Shown: one piece after another, positions 19,474-28,326 of the stretch
Numbering within the stretch: position 1 is the first letter of the stretch
How the letters are laid out: every line of letters begins with the position of its first letter
Assembly (NCBI RefSeq): GCF_021044685.1
Contig: NZ_CP088014.1
Coordinates: 1,612,001 to 1,676,000, forward strand
Source: Bradyrhizobium daqingense
Lineage (GTDB): Bacteria > Pseudomonadota > Alphaproteobacteria > Rhizobiales > Xanthobacteraceae
Direction of reading: 5' to 3'
DNA length: 64,000 nt
Translations under genes and position numbers: made by a program
The notes under the pieces: generated by a model
The model's database searches: none
What the model saw: the letters and a program-made list of their open reading frames with translations, nothing else
Told to the model about the DNA's origin: nothing

Positions 19474-19578
19474 CGAATCGTTGCTGCCGCCGCACGCTGG
19501 AATGGGAGTGTGGCTTTACAATAGGGCAGCACCCACATCCCTATGGACGCGCCGAAGCGCCCCGATAGGTGTGGGCAG

Positions 19579-19821
19579 CTAGGCCTTCGGTTTCGCCAGC
19601 CTCACACCAGGGCCGCCATCGATCGATTGACCATCTGCCAGGAAGATGGCGCCGGCAGATTCGAGGGCGGCGCGGATGGCGGCTATCGAATGACCCGGTG
19701 CCGTCGCGTCGGTCTCAACCCTCGTCACGGTGTTTCTGTGCACACCCGATTTCTCCGCAAGGTCTCGAACGGTCCAGTTCAACAAACCGCGCGCCGCCCT
19801 AATTTGTGCACTTGTCACCAT
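19579..19821 (-). CDS. XRE-family transcriptional regulator
   Basis: 80 residues from ATG 19821 (MVTSAQIRAARGLLNWTVRD). The helix-turn-helix runs LAEKSGVHRNTVTRVETDATA, typical of Cro/C1-type repressors. It is transcribed divergently from 19865. A direct repeat of gtgca(c/t)ttgtcaccat overlaps its start codon and the intergenic space, so autoregulation of both promoters is likely (inference). The C-terminal tail after GAIFLADG is short, so it would dimerise through the HTH domain only. Confidence 0.85.
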   Translation of the reverse strand: MVTSAQIRAARGLLNWTVRDLAEKSGVHRNTVTRVETDATAPGHSIAAIRAALESAGAIFLADGQSIDGGPGVRLAKPKA

Positions 19822-19856
19822 GGTTAATTCCTGTATAGTGCATTTGTCACCATAGA
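19807..19856. promoter_or_regulatory. Probable operator: direct repeats between divergent genes
   Basis: gtgcacttgtcaccatgg (19807-19824) and gtgcatttgtcaccatag (19839-19856) differ at two positions and are 32 bp apart, about three helical turns. The first covers the start codon of the XRE gene. The second lies 9 bp upstream of the divergent gene at 19865. Confidence 0.6.
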
Positions 19857-19864
19857 GGTGATAG

Positions 19865-20146
19865 ATGCACAATAAAGGAACCCGCCCAATGCTGCAAGCC
19901 GCCTCATTTCCGTCCGCTGAACGACCCACCACCCTTTCGCAGTTTCTCTACACCCATCGCCGATTGACCGACCTGGCCCGTGGGCCGCTTCCCAGCGAGA
20001 TCGTTGAGGAGATGACCCACACCGCATGCGGAATTGCGGAGAGGATCCTTGAGGCGCCCGCTGCAGACTGGCGGGATCTGAGCAAGAAAGCCCTGCTGCT
20101 GCTCGACGAATTGCCCTACGAGCAGGAGTGGCTCGATCGTATGTGA
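19865..20146 (+). CDS. Hypothetical protein divergent from the XRE regulator
   Basis: 93 residues from ATG 19865; MLQAASFPSAERPTT (ATG 19889, after aaaggaacccgcc) is an alternative start. Mostly helical (LSQFLYTHRRLTDLARG, IAERILEAPAADWRDL). It probably answers to the neighbouring repressor through the shared repeats. No family recognised. Confidence 0.5.
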   Translation: MHNKGTRPMLQAASFPSAERPTTLSQFLYTHRRLTDLARGPLPSEIVEEMTHTACGIAERILEAPAADWRDLSKKALLLLDELPYEQEWLDRM

Positions 20147-20479
20147 ATGCGGATCGAAATTTGACCCCTCAATCAGTCTATCTCGTGGGCTAACGTCTTG
20201 ATTTTTCAAGTGCCGGAAAAGTGACCCCGGCGCCGATCGGCGTCGGACCCCCGCGCCGATTCACAGAAGCATGCGAAAACCATCGAGGCTCGCGGCGAAG
20301 ACGTTGTCCAGCCGCATCAAGAAGCCGGATATACGTCAGTAGTTGTGGCCGTCGATCCTGATCAAGTCGGTCGTTGCAATCGGGCGGGGTCCATATGGGG
20401 TCCGGACGCCGATCGGCGTCCCAAGTGCTTGATGGGTCAATGTTCAGCGTCGATTCACAAAGATGTTGGCTGGAGATAG
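20147..20479. other. Intergenic stretch with decayed IS21-type end repeats
   Basis: gccgatcggcgtc occurs at 20232-20244 and 20408-20420. tttgacccct (20160) and gggtcaatgttc (20434) resemble the terminal repeats of IS21 element B (39025 and 41111 ends). I see the ends of a lost IS21-like element and no gene. Confidence 0.4.
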
Positions 20480-20583
20480 TCCTCGCCGCGAAAGCTGGCC
20501 GTACGCCTCACCGATGAGGAGCAGTATTTTGTCTCTGAATCTTCGGTCTATCGGCTGTTGACGGCGAAGCGCGCAGGCACATG
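20480..20583 (+). pseudogene. IS3-family OrfB fragment
   Basis: The frame reads KLAVRLTDEEQYFVSESSVY and RLLTAK, which matches the segment ELAVRFTDERKYFVSEASVY of the transposase at 30300-30631. Only about 34 codons remain. It lies 210 bp before the effector gene and may have replaced part of its promoter region. Confidence 0.65.
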
Positions 20584-20693
20584 CGCCATGCTGTCTTGGC
20601 GCGGCAATTGTCGTCATCAGGTTCTCGACAGCTTCCCCATTTAAGTTTAACAAACATACAGGGCTGATCCCCTTGGAAGAACATCCGCTGCCG

Positions 20694-20825
20694 ATGCTCA
20701 CGGTGCGTGCCTGCCGGCGCTGTAAAGGGCGGTTTGTTGCTGATTGCCCGGCATGTCAGATCGATAGCCCAGGTTCATATTTGAAGAGGACGGATGGATT
20801 TCCCCTTGACCAAGTCGGTGCATGA
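20694..20825 (+). CDS. Possible 43-residue zinc-ribbon peptide overlapping the effector start
   Basis: ATG 20694 opens MLTVRACRRCKGRFVADCPA with cysteines at 7, 10, 18 and 21 (CX2C-X7-CX2C), a classic metal knuckle. It stops at 20825, overlapping the effector's first codons in another frame. It could be a small regulator, a leader peptide or the tail of a lost gene. The start signal is weak. Confidence 0.35.
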   Translation: MLTVRACRRCKGRFVADCPACQIDSPGSYLKRTDGFPLDQVGA

Positions 20826-23800
20826 ACAATCGGGCAGCACGGGTCCGCAAGAGAGCTCACCCGCGGCTCCGTCTGCAGCCGCGGCGACCTTTGAGCGGCA
20901 ATTGAGAGAGATCAGCAGTTCAGGTGTGGGTGGTGGAGCAATGCCGGCCGCCGCTGCGCTGCAGCCGGCTCAATCAACGGAGGTTTTGATAGGGAGGCAG
21001 TGCAATCAGATCCTTTACTCCGAGGATGCTCGCCTTATCTCGGGGCTTGAGAAGGCCCTTACGAAGGGCGGGGCCGCCAAAGGCACCACCAATAACTATT
21101 TACGTGTTCTTCGCGGCTTTGGCCATTGGCTCTCCGCAAATAACAAAAAGGGCATCTCTGCTCGGCTCGACGACAAAAAATCGCTGTCTCAAGATGCGCG
21201 CGAGTTCAGCGGAGAGGGTGAGCCCTGGAAACTTCTTACAGCAATAGGTCATCTCCGAAATTCGCAGTCGACCGGCGAAGTCGTGCCGATCACACGCCAC
21301 GTTGAGGTAAATCCTTATCAGCAGGACGCGGAACTCATCAAAGAGTACCAAAACGAAGTAGCGTCAGAGATGGGCAAGAGGGATGCAACCGCTCTTCGCA
21401 ATTTCAGCGACTACCTGCGTGACAACAACAAGAAGGGTATTGTTGGTCGGCTTCGCGGCGAGTTGTTAAATGAAGATGTTAAGAGCTATAAGAAAGTCTC
21501 CGCTTTTCGTTCGAAAATCGGTGTCGCGCTGGATCGTCTCCGAAAATCGTCGGCCGGCGCTAAGGCGATGGATCTCGAGCGCAATATTGATCCCGAAGAC
21601 GCGGCCCTGAAGGAGTCGAGGCAGGTCGGCGACGCCGCTGCGCAGCACAGTTCGTCGCAGAAAGCTGGCAGTTGGCCAGAGGAATTGCTTCCTGCGGAAG
21701 GCCATGATCAGAATTTGCTTTTGGGGCCGATGGACGAACCCGGCGCGTCGTCCTCGGCGCCGCAGCCGACTCAGTCAACTGGGATTTTGAGAGGGAGGAG
21801 GAGACGGCCTCTTTATCCCGAGGATGCTGCCCTTATTTCGGGGCTTGAGAAGGCCCTCATCAAGGGCGGGGCCGCCGAAGGCACCGCCAAGGACCATGTA
21901 CGTACTCTTCTCAGCTTTGGCCAGAGGCTCTACGCAAATAACAAAGATCCCATTGCTGCTCGGCTCGACGACGAAAAGTCACTGACCGCTGATGCGCGCG
22001 AGTTGTTCGAAAAGCGTCCCGCGACACTCCATAGGGCAATAGACCATCTCAGGACCTCGCGGTCGACGGGCGGAATCGTGCCGATCGCAGGCCGCACTGA
22101 GTTGCATCCTTATCCCCAGGACGCGGCACTCATCAAAGAGTACAAAAACGAAGTAGCGACAGATGCCGGCAAGAGGGATGCAACTGCTCTTCGCAATTTC
22201 AGCGACTACCTGCGTGACAACAACAGGCCGGGCATTGCTGCTGGGCTCGGCACGTCGTTTGATGGAGATGTCGAGAGCTATAGGAAGGTCGCCGGTGCTG
22301 ATTCCAGGATTGGTGCCGCACTGGCTCGTCTCCGAAAATCGCAGGCCGGCGCTGAGGCGATGGAGCACGAGCGCCATATTGATCCCGAAGAGGCGGCCCT
22401 GAGGGAGTCGAGGCGGGTCGGCGACGCCGCTGCGCAGCACATTGCGTCGCAGAAGGGTGGCAGTTGGCCAGAGGAATTGCTTCCTGCGGAAGGCCATGAT
22501 CAGGATTTGCTTTTGGGGCTGATGGATGAACCCGGCCCGTCGTCCTCGGCGCCGCAGTCGGCTCAGTCAACTTGGATTGTGATAGGGAAGAGGAAGCAGC
22601 CTCTTTATTCCGTGGATGCTCCCCTTATTTCGGGGCTTGAGAGGGCCCTCATCAAGGGCGGGTTCAGCAAATCCGCTGCCGAGCAGCACGGAGGTTCCCT
22701 TCGTAGCTTTAGCCGTTGGCTTTTCGCAAAAGAAAAACCGAGCATTCGTGATCGGCTCGACAATAAGTCGCTGACCGATGGCGGTGAGGTGCTCGAGTTC
22801 ACCGGAGAGGGTAATCCAAAGAGACTCGTTCAGGCAATCGACTATCTCCGGACCTTGCGGTCGACGGGCGAAGTGCCGATCTCACGACGCGCTAAGCTGA
22901 ATCCTCACCCCCAGAACGTGGCCTTTATCAATCCCGAAGACACGGTACTGATGGAGCCGAGGCGCGTCGACGCCGCCGCTGCGCAGCACAGCGCGTCGCA
23001 GGAAACTGGCCGTCGGCCAGAGGAGCTTCCCGCGGAAGGCCGCGATCAGGATTTGCTTTTGGGGCTGATGGACGAACCCCGCTCGTCGTCATCTCTCGAG
23101 CCAGCCGCGCGCCATGACCAGGCACCGGATCCCGGAGAGCCCGACCGCCAGCAGTCCCCGGACGAGCCGATGGCTGCGCTTGCCAGGAGCAACCGCCTGC
23201 CAAGCGAGGAGGTCCTCATCAACGATGAGCATGACACAGCTGAGTTGAGGCCAGCGAAGAGGCAGAGGACCCTAAACAATCCGCAAGGCGTTGCCGGCGA
23301 GCGGCAGCTGAGCGAGATCGCCAATTCAGGCGGCCAGCCGACACCGGCGCCTACCCATCAACAGGGTACGTCGTCATGGGAGACGCAGCCGATGCTGCTG
23401 CGGAGCGGCTACGAAGATGTCACGGCGCCGCATGCGGTCGCGATGTACGTCGGGGGCGCCGCTGCGCAGCACAGCGCGCGGCAGCGAGCTGTCAGTCGGC
23501 CATTGGTCCTCCCGGAAGGTTACGATCAGGATCTGCGCTTAATGGTGGAAGACGGCCCATCGTGGCCCGAGGTTCCTCCTGAGCAGGCGCAGGACATAGT
23601 CCAAGCTGGGCAGGAACCTGCCCGGCCGACCGTGGAAGCAGCGCCAACGCACTCTGCCAGGGCTCGCTCAAATACCTACGGCGGTATTGAGGTGTCGTTT
23701 AATCCGAATTCGCCCGCATCATTTGAGTTGCGTGACAATGCTTGGAGCCCGGCGCCTGGCTTTCCGCCGCCGTTTGCCGGGCCGGTACCGGGGCATCACC

Positions 23801-25119
23801 AGGGCGCTCAACAGCTCGGCTCGCCGCAGGGGCTTTCTCCGGTGTCCGCCCACTCGGACGATGACGCTTTGGCGTGGTTGAGCGAGGAGCTTGCGCGGCA
23901 GATGCAAGAACCGGCATCACCATCAACTGCCAGGGCTCAGGATCTCTATCGTGGATTTGAGGCACTCCTTGATCCGGATGTGGCCGAGTTGGATGACAGT
24001 GCTCACTTTGCGCCAGCGCCTTCTGCCAGGGCTTGCTCAGACACCTACGGCGGTCTTGAGGTATCGTTTAATCCGAATTCGCCCACATCATTTGAGTTGC
24101 GCGACAATGCTTGGAGCCGGGCGCCTGGCTTTCCGCCGCCGTTTGCCGGGCCGGTACCGGGGCATCACCAGGGCGCTCGACAGCTCGGCTCGCCGCAGGG
24201 GCTTTCTCCGGTGTCCGCCCACTCGGACGATGACGCTTTGGCGTGGTTGAGCGAGGAGCTTGCGCGGCAGATGCAAGAACCGGCATCACCATCAACTGCC
24301 AGGGCTCAGGATCTCTATCGTGGGTTTGGGGCACTGCTTGATCCGGATGCGGCCGAGTTGGATGACAGTGCTCACTTTGCGCCAGCGCCTTCTGCCAGGG
24401 CTCGTTCAGACACCTACGACGGTCTTCCATTGGTTGATCTGACCGCGCCCGCACCGTCCCCATTGCGCGACGATATCGTGCGGCGGTTTCCGATCACCTC
24501 CTCCGATGCTCAGATCGGGGCGTTGAATCCGATAGCCTTGTCCCATAACCGCGGGCTGGTGCTCGAGGACACGGAATGGCTGGGCGACGAGCATATCCTC
24601 AGGGATTACCAGCTTCAGGAGCTGGATTTGCAGAGGAGCGATTCGGATCTCGCCGCCCGGACGCGGTTCGTAGATCCCCTCGAAGCGCTGCGGCTGCGCC
24701 TGGGCGCGGAGAGCGACGTGCTACGCGTATTCCATCGCATCGTCCATGATCGGCGTGATAACGATACAGCCGACTTCCTGTTGCTGCCAGTGAACGATGC
24801 CAGTGCTACGGACCGCGGCAGGCATTGGTCGCTGCTGTTCGTTGATCGCAGCAACCGGCAACGGCCTGTCGCCTATCACTACGATTCCTACGGGAGATAC
24901 AACGAGACGCATGCAAGACAACTCGCAGAAAGGCTGAACCTCGCCCTGCAGCCCGCCGGCATGGCCCAGCAGCAGAACACTTATGATTGCGGCGTCTTTG
25001 TCGTGGACGGCACGCGGGAGCTGGTTAGGCAATTGGCGCAAGGACGGGAGCCAGACCAGCTGAACCTCAGCAACGTCGTTGCCAATCGGCAGGCACTGCA
25101 AGCGCGACTCAGGGGTTGA
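20794..25119 (+). CDS. Giant Ulp1/C48-type cysteine protease, probable type III effector (NopD-like)
   Basis: 1441 residues from ATG 20794 (agagga upstream). Residues 1-70 are Ser/Pro/Gln-rich, as in type III secretion signals. Three repeat units of about 265 residues start near 74, 340 and 604; the third is shortened. Each holds two related helical subdomains (ISGLEKALIKGG and IKEYKNEVA types). Residues 954-1199 are two 123-residue tandem repeats. The C-terminal C48 domain keeps the triad His1344 (HWSLLFVD), Asp1364 (YHYDSYG) and Cys1399 (TYDCGVF), with Gln1393 for the oxyanion hole. Rhizobial relatives such as NopD act on host SUMO. No convincing tts box is seen upstream. Confidence 0.85.
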   Translation: MDFPLTKSVHEQSGSTGPQESSPAAPSAAAATFERQLREISSSGVGGGAMPAAAALQPAQSTEVLIGRQCNQILYSEDARLISGLEKALTKGGAAKGTTNNYLRVLRGFGHWLSANNKKGISARLDDKKSLSQDAREFSGEGEPWKLLTAIGHLRNSQSTGEVVPITRHVEVNPYQQDAELIKEYQNEVASEMGKRDATALRNFSDYLRDNNKKGIVGRLRGELLNEDVKSYKKVSAFRSKIGVALDRLRKSSAGAKAMDLERNIDPEDAALKESRQVGDAAAQHSSSQKAGSWPEELLPAEGHDQNLLLGPMDEPGASSSAPQPTQSTGILRGRRRRPLYPEDAALISGLEKALIKGGAAEGTAKDHVRTLLSFGQRLYANNKDPIAARLDDEKSLTADARELFEKRPATLHRAIDHLRTSRSTGGIVPIAGRTELHPYPQDAALIKEYKNEVATDAGKRDATALRNFSDYLRDNNRPGIAAGLGTSFDGDVESYRKVAGADSRIGAALARLRKSQAGAEAMEHERHIDPEEAALRESRRVGDAAAQHIASQKGGSWPEELLPAEGHDQDLLLGLMDEPGPSSSAPQSAQSTWIVIGKRKQPLYSVDAPLISGLERALIKGGFSKSAAEQHGGSLRSFSRWLFAKEKPSIRDRLDNKSLTDGGEVLEFTGEGNPKRLVQAIDYLRTLRSTGEVPISRRAKLNPHPQNVAFINPEDTVLMEPRRVDAAAAQHSASQETGRRPEELPAEGRDQDLLLGLMDEPRSSSSLEPAARHDQAPDPGEPDRQQSPDEPMAALARSNRLPSEEVLINDEHDTAELRPAKRQRTLNNPQGVAGERQLSEIANSGGQPTPAPTHQQGTSSWETQPMLLRSGYEDVTAPHAVAMYVGGAAAQHSARQRAVSRPLVLPEGYDQDLRLMVEDGPSWPEVPPEQAQDIVQAGQEPARPTVEAAPTHSARARSNTYGGIEVSFNPNSPASFELRDNAWSPAPGFPPPFAGPVPGHHQGAQQLGSPQGLSPVSAHSDDDALAWLSEELARQMQEPASPSTARAQDLYRGFEALLDPDVAELDDSAHFAPAPSARACSDTYGGLEVSFNPNSPTSFELRDNAWSRAPGFPPPFAGPVPGHHQGARQLGSPQGLSPVSAHSDDDALAWLSEELARQMQEPASPSTARAQDLYRGFGALLDPDAAELDDSAHFAPAPSARARSDTYDGLPLVDLTAPAPSPLRDDIVRRFPITSSDAQIGALNPIALSHNRGLVLEDTEWLGDEHILRDYQLQELDLQRSDSDLAARTRFVDPLEALRLRLGAESDVLRVFHRIVHDRRDNDTADFLLLPVNDASATDRGRHWSLLFVDRSNRQRPVAYHYDSYGRYNETHARQLAERLNLALQPAGMAQQQNTYDCGVFVVDGTRELVRQLAQGREPDQLNLSNVVANRQALQARLRG
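21013..22970 (+). repeat. Three long internal repeats of the Ulp1-type gene
   Basis: Units begin at 21013, 21811 and 22603 (periods 798 and 792 bp, both multiples of three). The third loses its second half. Inside each unit two subdomains look related to each other, so the present gene probably grew by duplication twice. Confidence 0.85.
23653..24390 (+). repeat. Two 369-bp tandem repeats plus a partial third
   Basis: tctgccagggct starts units at 23653, 24022 and 24391. The first two are nearly identical over 369 bp (123 codons), and the third continues for about 35 bp only. The few differences show a recent duplication. The region between 24 and 25 kb could still recombine. Confidence 0.92.
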
Positions 25120-25445
25120 TGTCGCCGTGGGCGGACCCTCGCGGCGCTTCTCTTTGAGCTTGAATGACGGCTGGAAGAAGTTCACCAGCAGGCGCGCCGC
25201 GGCGTAGAGACGTGCCATCACGCGGGCCGTCTCGCCCCCGTCGAAGCGCCCGTATCCGACGAGCCGCCGGACCACCGACAGCGCGATGCGGTTGTCGGCA
25301 AGGGCGAGCGCGCGACGCTGCGCTTCGGAAAGACCGGTCAGCTGACCGGCGCCTCGAGGAGACCGAGCTTTCGCGCGGCCAGGTATCGGCCTTCGCCCGC
25401 GATGATCGTGCCATCGCTGTCGACGAGCAGCGGGTACCGTCAAGT
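25120..25445 (-). pseudogene. Fused fragments: transposase end and ParB-like domain
   Basis: Reading on the minus strand, about 25290 down to 25125 gives VRRLVGYGRFDGGETARVMA and VNFFQPSFKLKEKRREG. This resembles the C-terminal part of integrase-type transposases. Before it, in two frames, come DGTIIAGEGRYLAARKLGLL and LTGLSEAQRRALALADNRIA, the close of a ParB-like nuclease domain as found beside DNA methylases. The join lies near 25290. Neither part is functional. Confidence 0.6.
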
Positions 25446-25544
25446 TAACGAATTGGAGCGGCCGAGGGGTAGACGACCGGCATGCCGACCGCCCGGGACC
25501 CTCTTTATCGCCGCCATCGCTTCCCATCGGAAGTGATCAGCTAT

Positions 25545-25815
25545 GCCGTTTGGTTGTATTTCCGGTTTCCCAGCGGCTCATGAAGAAGCTCTTGAAATCC
25601 GCCGGCACGCCGCCGCGCGTGATGATCACGGACAAGCGTTCGCACGGCGCTGCGAGGGCGAAGATGGGCTTTTTCGTCGAACATCGCCAGCACAGAGCTC
25701 TCAACAATCGGGCTGAGAATTCTCATCAGCCGACGCGGCAACGCGGCGGATCATGAAGCGTTTCAAATCGTCCCGTCAGGCTCAACGGTTTCTGTCACTT
25801 CACGTTCCAGGCATC
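25545..25815 (+). pseudogene. IS6-family transposase remnant with internal deletion
   Basis: ggttgtatttccggtttcc is followed directly by cagcggctcatgaag. At 33010-33310 the same two phrases are about 270 bp apart. The remaining frame reads LMKKLLKSAGTPPRVMITDK, KMGFFVEHRQHRALNNRAEN and, shifted, MKRFKSSRQAQRFLS. That is the second half of an IS6-type DDE transposase. Confidence 0.75.
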
Positions 25816-25853
25816 GTAAGTGGATCCGTAATCCCCGGGAAATTGACGAAACC

Positions 25854-26111
25854 TCAGACTCTCTCCTCAGCAGAGGTGTATCCGCGCCTGCGCTTGGCGC
25901 GCTCCAGCCGTCCGAATGCTTCGCCCGCTTCAGCGCTGGCATCGAAAGTCTGCACCATCGTCTGGCCGGTCGTGCCGATCCGGCCCCAGTCGCGGATCAG
26001 CGAGACCCCGCCGAACAAGGTCGGTTGGATCGAAAGCAAGTAAAACCGCCGCATGTTGCGGGTGGTGTCGATGCGGCGAAGGTGAAGCGGCCCTAGCTTA
26101 AGGTTCGGCAT
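25854..26111 (-). CDS. WGR-domain protein
   Basis: 85 residues from ATG 26111, the whole length being one WGR domain. LLSIQPTLFGGVSLIRDWGR contains the name-giving WGR, followed by IGTTGQTMVQTFDASAEAGE and a basic helix. WGR domains bind DNA ends or nucleic acids in PARPs and in bacterial MolR-like proteins. Stand-alone copies are frequent on rhizobial plasmids and islands. Intact among IS debris. Confidence 0.85.
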   Translation of the reverse strand: MPNLKLGPLHLRRIDTTRNMRRFYLLSIQPTLFGGVSLIRDWGRIGTTGQTMVQTFDASAEAGEAFGRLERAKRRRGYTSAEERV

Positions 26112-26680
26112 GCATGGATTCTCGCTTCCTGTGGAAGCGAGGTCCAATGCTTTCTATGAATCGATCAGGGCCAAACGATTCATTCTCTCGCTACATCAAT
26201 TGCACCAGGCGGGTGTCTTCGGACTGTGGCGATGATGTGGAGGCTCCACGGCCCGATTTGAACCCCACCGTCTCGCGGCAAAACCGAGACCGCAGTCTGA
26301 ACTGATCGAGAAGCTCACTGAATCGCGCCGGAGCTAGGTCCAAGCATTGTCGATCCAGCAGCCTCAGCAAGGTTTGAAAGCTGACTAGGTGACATCGGTG
26401 CAGCCGTTGAGCGATCGACGGAGCAATTGCGGACGAACGGGAAATCGAAGTCCGGACACGGGTGAATTATGGAATGACACCCGGGCACTTCTTTGCCGGT
26501 GCTGCTGCAGAGAATCAAGCGCGCGATGTGGTCGGACATCGCCGACCTGCGTCTGGCAGCCCGACCAACCTTATGGGGTGTTGAAGAAGCGCGCGGCCTC
26601 TTAAAGGCCGCATTCTCTGTGGTAGGGCAGTATCTGAAAGCGCGTATGGCCGCGCAACCTGAGGCGAGAGGAGGATTCCG
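26112..26680. other. Stretch without a clear gene
   Basis: A plus-strand frame at about 26499-26680 (VLLQRIKRAMWSDIADLRLA, then an Ala/Glu-rich helix) has reasonable composition but no start signal, and it runs into the gene at 26681. It could be the tail of a lost gene. The rest shows nothing I can name. Confidence 0.35.
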
Positions 26681-26902
26681 ATGTTCGAGGCTAAAGACTA
26701 TCGCGTGTGCTGCCATCACTTTGTCACCCCGACCGACCGCGCCGTCTACCCGGCGCAAGAGCCCTTACTAACCTACTCTGAGGCCCTCCGGCAGGTGCAG
26801 ACCGAGCAGGCCAAGGGCTACATGGTGGCCTGGGTCATCGATCGCACCGGAGCAGGCGCCACCAATGAGATTGGTGGTTCGAACGCATCGGTTCGACGTT
26901 GA
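26681..26902 (+). CDS. Small hypothetical protein
   Basis: 73 residues from ATG 26681 with a strong ribosome site (gaggagg, 6-7 nt spacing). It begins MFEAKDYRVCCHHFVTPTDR and contains a helix ending in KGYMVAWVIDRTGAG. No family recognised. The start signal is the main support. Confidence 0.5.
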   Translation: MFEAKDYRVCCHHFVTPTDRAVYPAQEPLLTYSEALRQVQTEQAKGYMVAWVIDRTGAGATNEIGGSNASVRR

Positions 26903-27426
26903 TCGTAAGCGCAGCTCTGGCCCTTGGATTGGCGCTTGACGTCTGTTTTGATTACGGTGTGAGCCGGCACGGCTTCCACTTTTCCGACAACGTTGACGCT
27001 GGCCTCAAGCGCCTGCCTGTCGTCGAACCACTTTTTAGAGCTTGATCACATGATCGCAGCCGCGCCGAAGATCGAAGAGGCTGCAATGCCGTTTCCACGC
27101 CGAGTCACAAGCAGAAGAAACTCAACCAGGACTCGCGCTGGTCAGCGTCATCAGAAACTGTGCACGCTCGACAGGACGATCGAGCCAGTGCGTCGAGGTC
27201 TATTCCTGCATAGGAGGACGCGGCGAGGCGGCGGGAAAGTTGGAAGGTTGGGATCCAGCAAGGTCCCGATTCGCGCGCTGTACCTCGGCGGTCCCAAACA
27301 CGAGGACGCAGAGAGGTCTGTTTTGGGCGCGGGATTTTGGCTGGGACACGAGCCCGTCAGAGCGTTGCCGCCGCCGCTCTGAAATGGTCGGGAAACCTTC
27401 CGATCGTGCGAGACTCTTATCTAACC
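26903..27426. other. Stretch without a supported gene
   Basis: Open frames on both strands have Arg-rich, unlikely compositions and no start signals. I see no repeat or RNA structure of note. Confidence 0.4.
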
Positions 27427-27771
27427 TCACTTGTGATCCGCTCCCCTCGAGACTTTTGGAAGATATCCCAACTGCCGTTCCAGAGCAGCTAAGGTTCGAC
27501 GGGCCGAATCCAATCTCGCAGTCGCCTCGACCAGGTCGGCCCATGTTTTATCCGACCGTGCAACCGCCGTGGAGCCGGTCTCAAACAGGTTGTTGTTGAG
27601 ATGCGGGGCCGCTTCGCCTCGCAGGGCACGCTCCAAATCGAGCAGGGTGCTCGTCAGCGCTCGATGCGCGCACGCGTCCTCTCGTTCCAGGTTTTCCGCC
27701 ACGTCGAGCGCCGCACGATAGTGTCGTATCGCTGCAACGACTCTGCTCTCGAGGTCGGGCTCATCGCTCAT
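27427..27771 (-). CDS. Helical hypothetical protein
   Basis: 114 residues from ATG 27771 (ggagag upstream). It begins MSDEPDLESRVVAAIRHYRA and has two long helices (LTSTLLDLERALRGEA and LVEATARLDSARRTLAALER) joined by an Asn-rich loop. It probably forms a coiled coil. It lies just outside the IS66 left end, divergent from it. No family known. Confidence 0.55.
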   Translation of the reverse strand: MSDEPDLESRVVAAIRHYRAALDVAENLEREDACAHRALTSTLLDLERALRGEAAPHLNNNLFETGSTAVARSDKTWADLVEATARLDSARRTLAALERQLGYLPKVSRGADHK

Positions 27772-27927
27772 CTGCTTTTCTCTCCACGAATCTTTGAGCA
27801 ATTTGTGTCGGTCTGAACGAGCAAAAATTGTAAGCGGAGCTTTTCTCCCATTTGATTGACTGGTTTCGCTTCGGCTTTCGCTCTGCGATCCTTGGCTTGT
27901 CAGAGAGCCGAGAGGAGACTGAAGGCG

Positions 27928-28326
27928 ATGGAACAATCGGGGGAGGAAGCCGAAGCTGATGGCTTTGTGGGGAAGCTTACGCGCCGGACGCGTTCTGGAT
28001 GCCGGTTATGGTCTGCGGAGATCAAGGGGCGCGCTGTTTTCGAGAGCATGAAGCCCGACGCCCGGGTATGTGATGTCGCACGGCGTTATGGTGTGAAGGC
28101 CCAGCAGTTGACGACGTGGCGCAGATTGGCGCGTGCTGGCCGGCTCGCATTGGTCACGGACGACGCGGCGGATTTCGTGTCGATCGAGCTGAGCGATCCA
28201 GTGGCGTCAGGCAAGAGCGAGGGGCCCGTCGAGATTACGATTGGCAAGGTTTCGGTCCGCCTGGATGCGGACGTGTCGGCGGTGCGGATCGCGGAGATCG
28301 TGACTGCGATCGAGCGCGGCGCATGA
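27928..28326 (+). CDS. tnpA: IS66 accessory protein TnpA
   Basis: 132 residues from ATG 27928. It has the HTH of this small subunit (VCDVARRYGVKAQQLTTWRR) and a C-terminal part with IGKVSVRLDADVSA. It starts with MEQSGEEAEADG and its stop overlaps tnpB (ATGA). TnpA is needed with TnpB and TnpC for transposition. Intact but stranded. Confidence 0.88.
   Translation: MEQSGEEAEADGFVGKLTRRTRSGCRLWSAEIKGRAVFESMKPDARVCDVARRYGVKAQQLTTWRRLARAGRLALVTDDAADFVSIELSDPVASGKSEGPVEITIGKVSVRLDADVSAVRIAEIVTAIERGA

Noticed and set aside
20172..20197. tts-box-like atcagtctatctcgtgggct upstream of the Ulp1-type gene
   Set aside because: Spacing between the two half-motifs is 2 nt too long and several core positions differ. 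It is also 600 bp from the gene.
20484..20502. gcgaaagctggcc, resembling the second half of a tts box
   Set aside because: It lies inside a transposase remnant whose coding sense explains it.
24721..25527. Long minus-strand frame opposite the protease domain
   Set aside because: A shadow of the effector's coding strand for most of its length; only the part beyond 25120 has independent family likeness.
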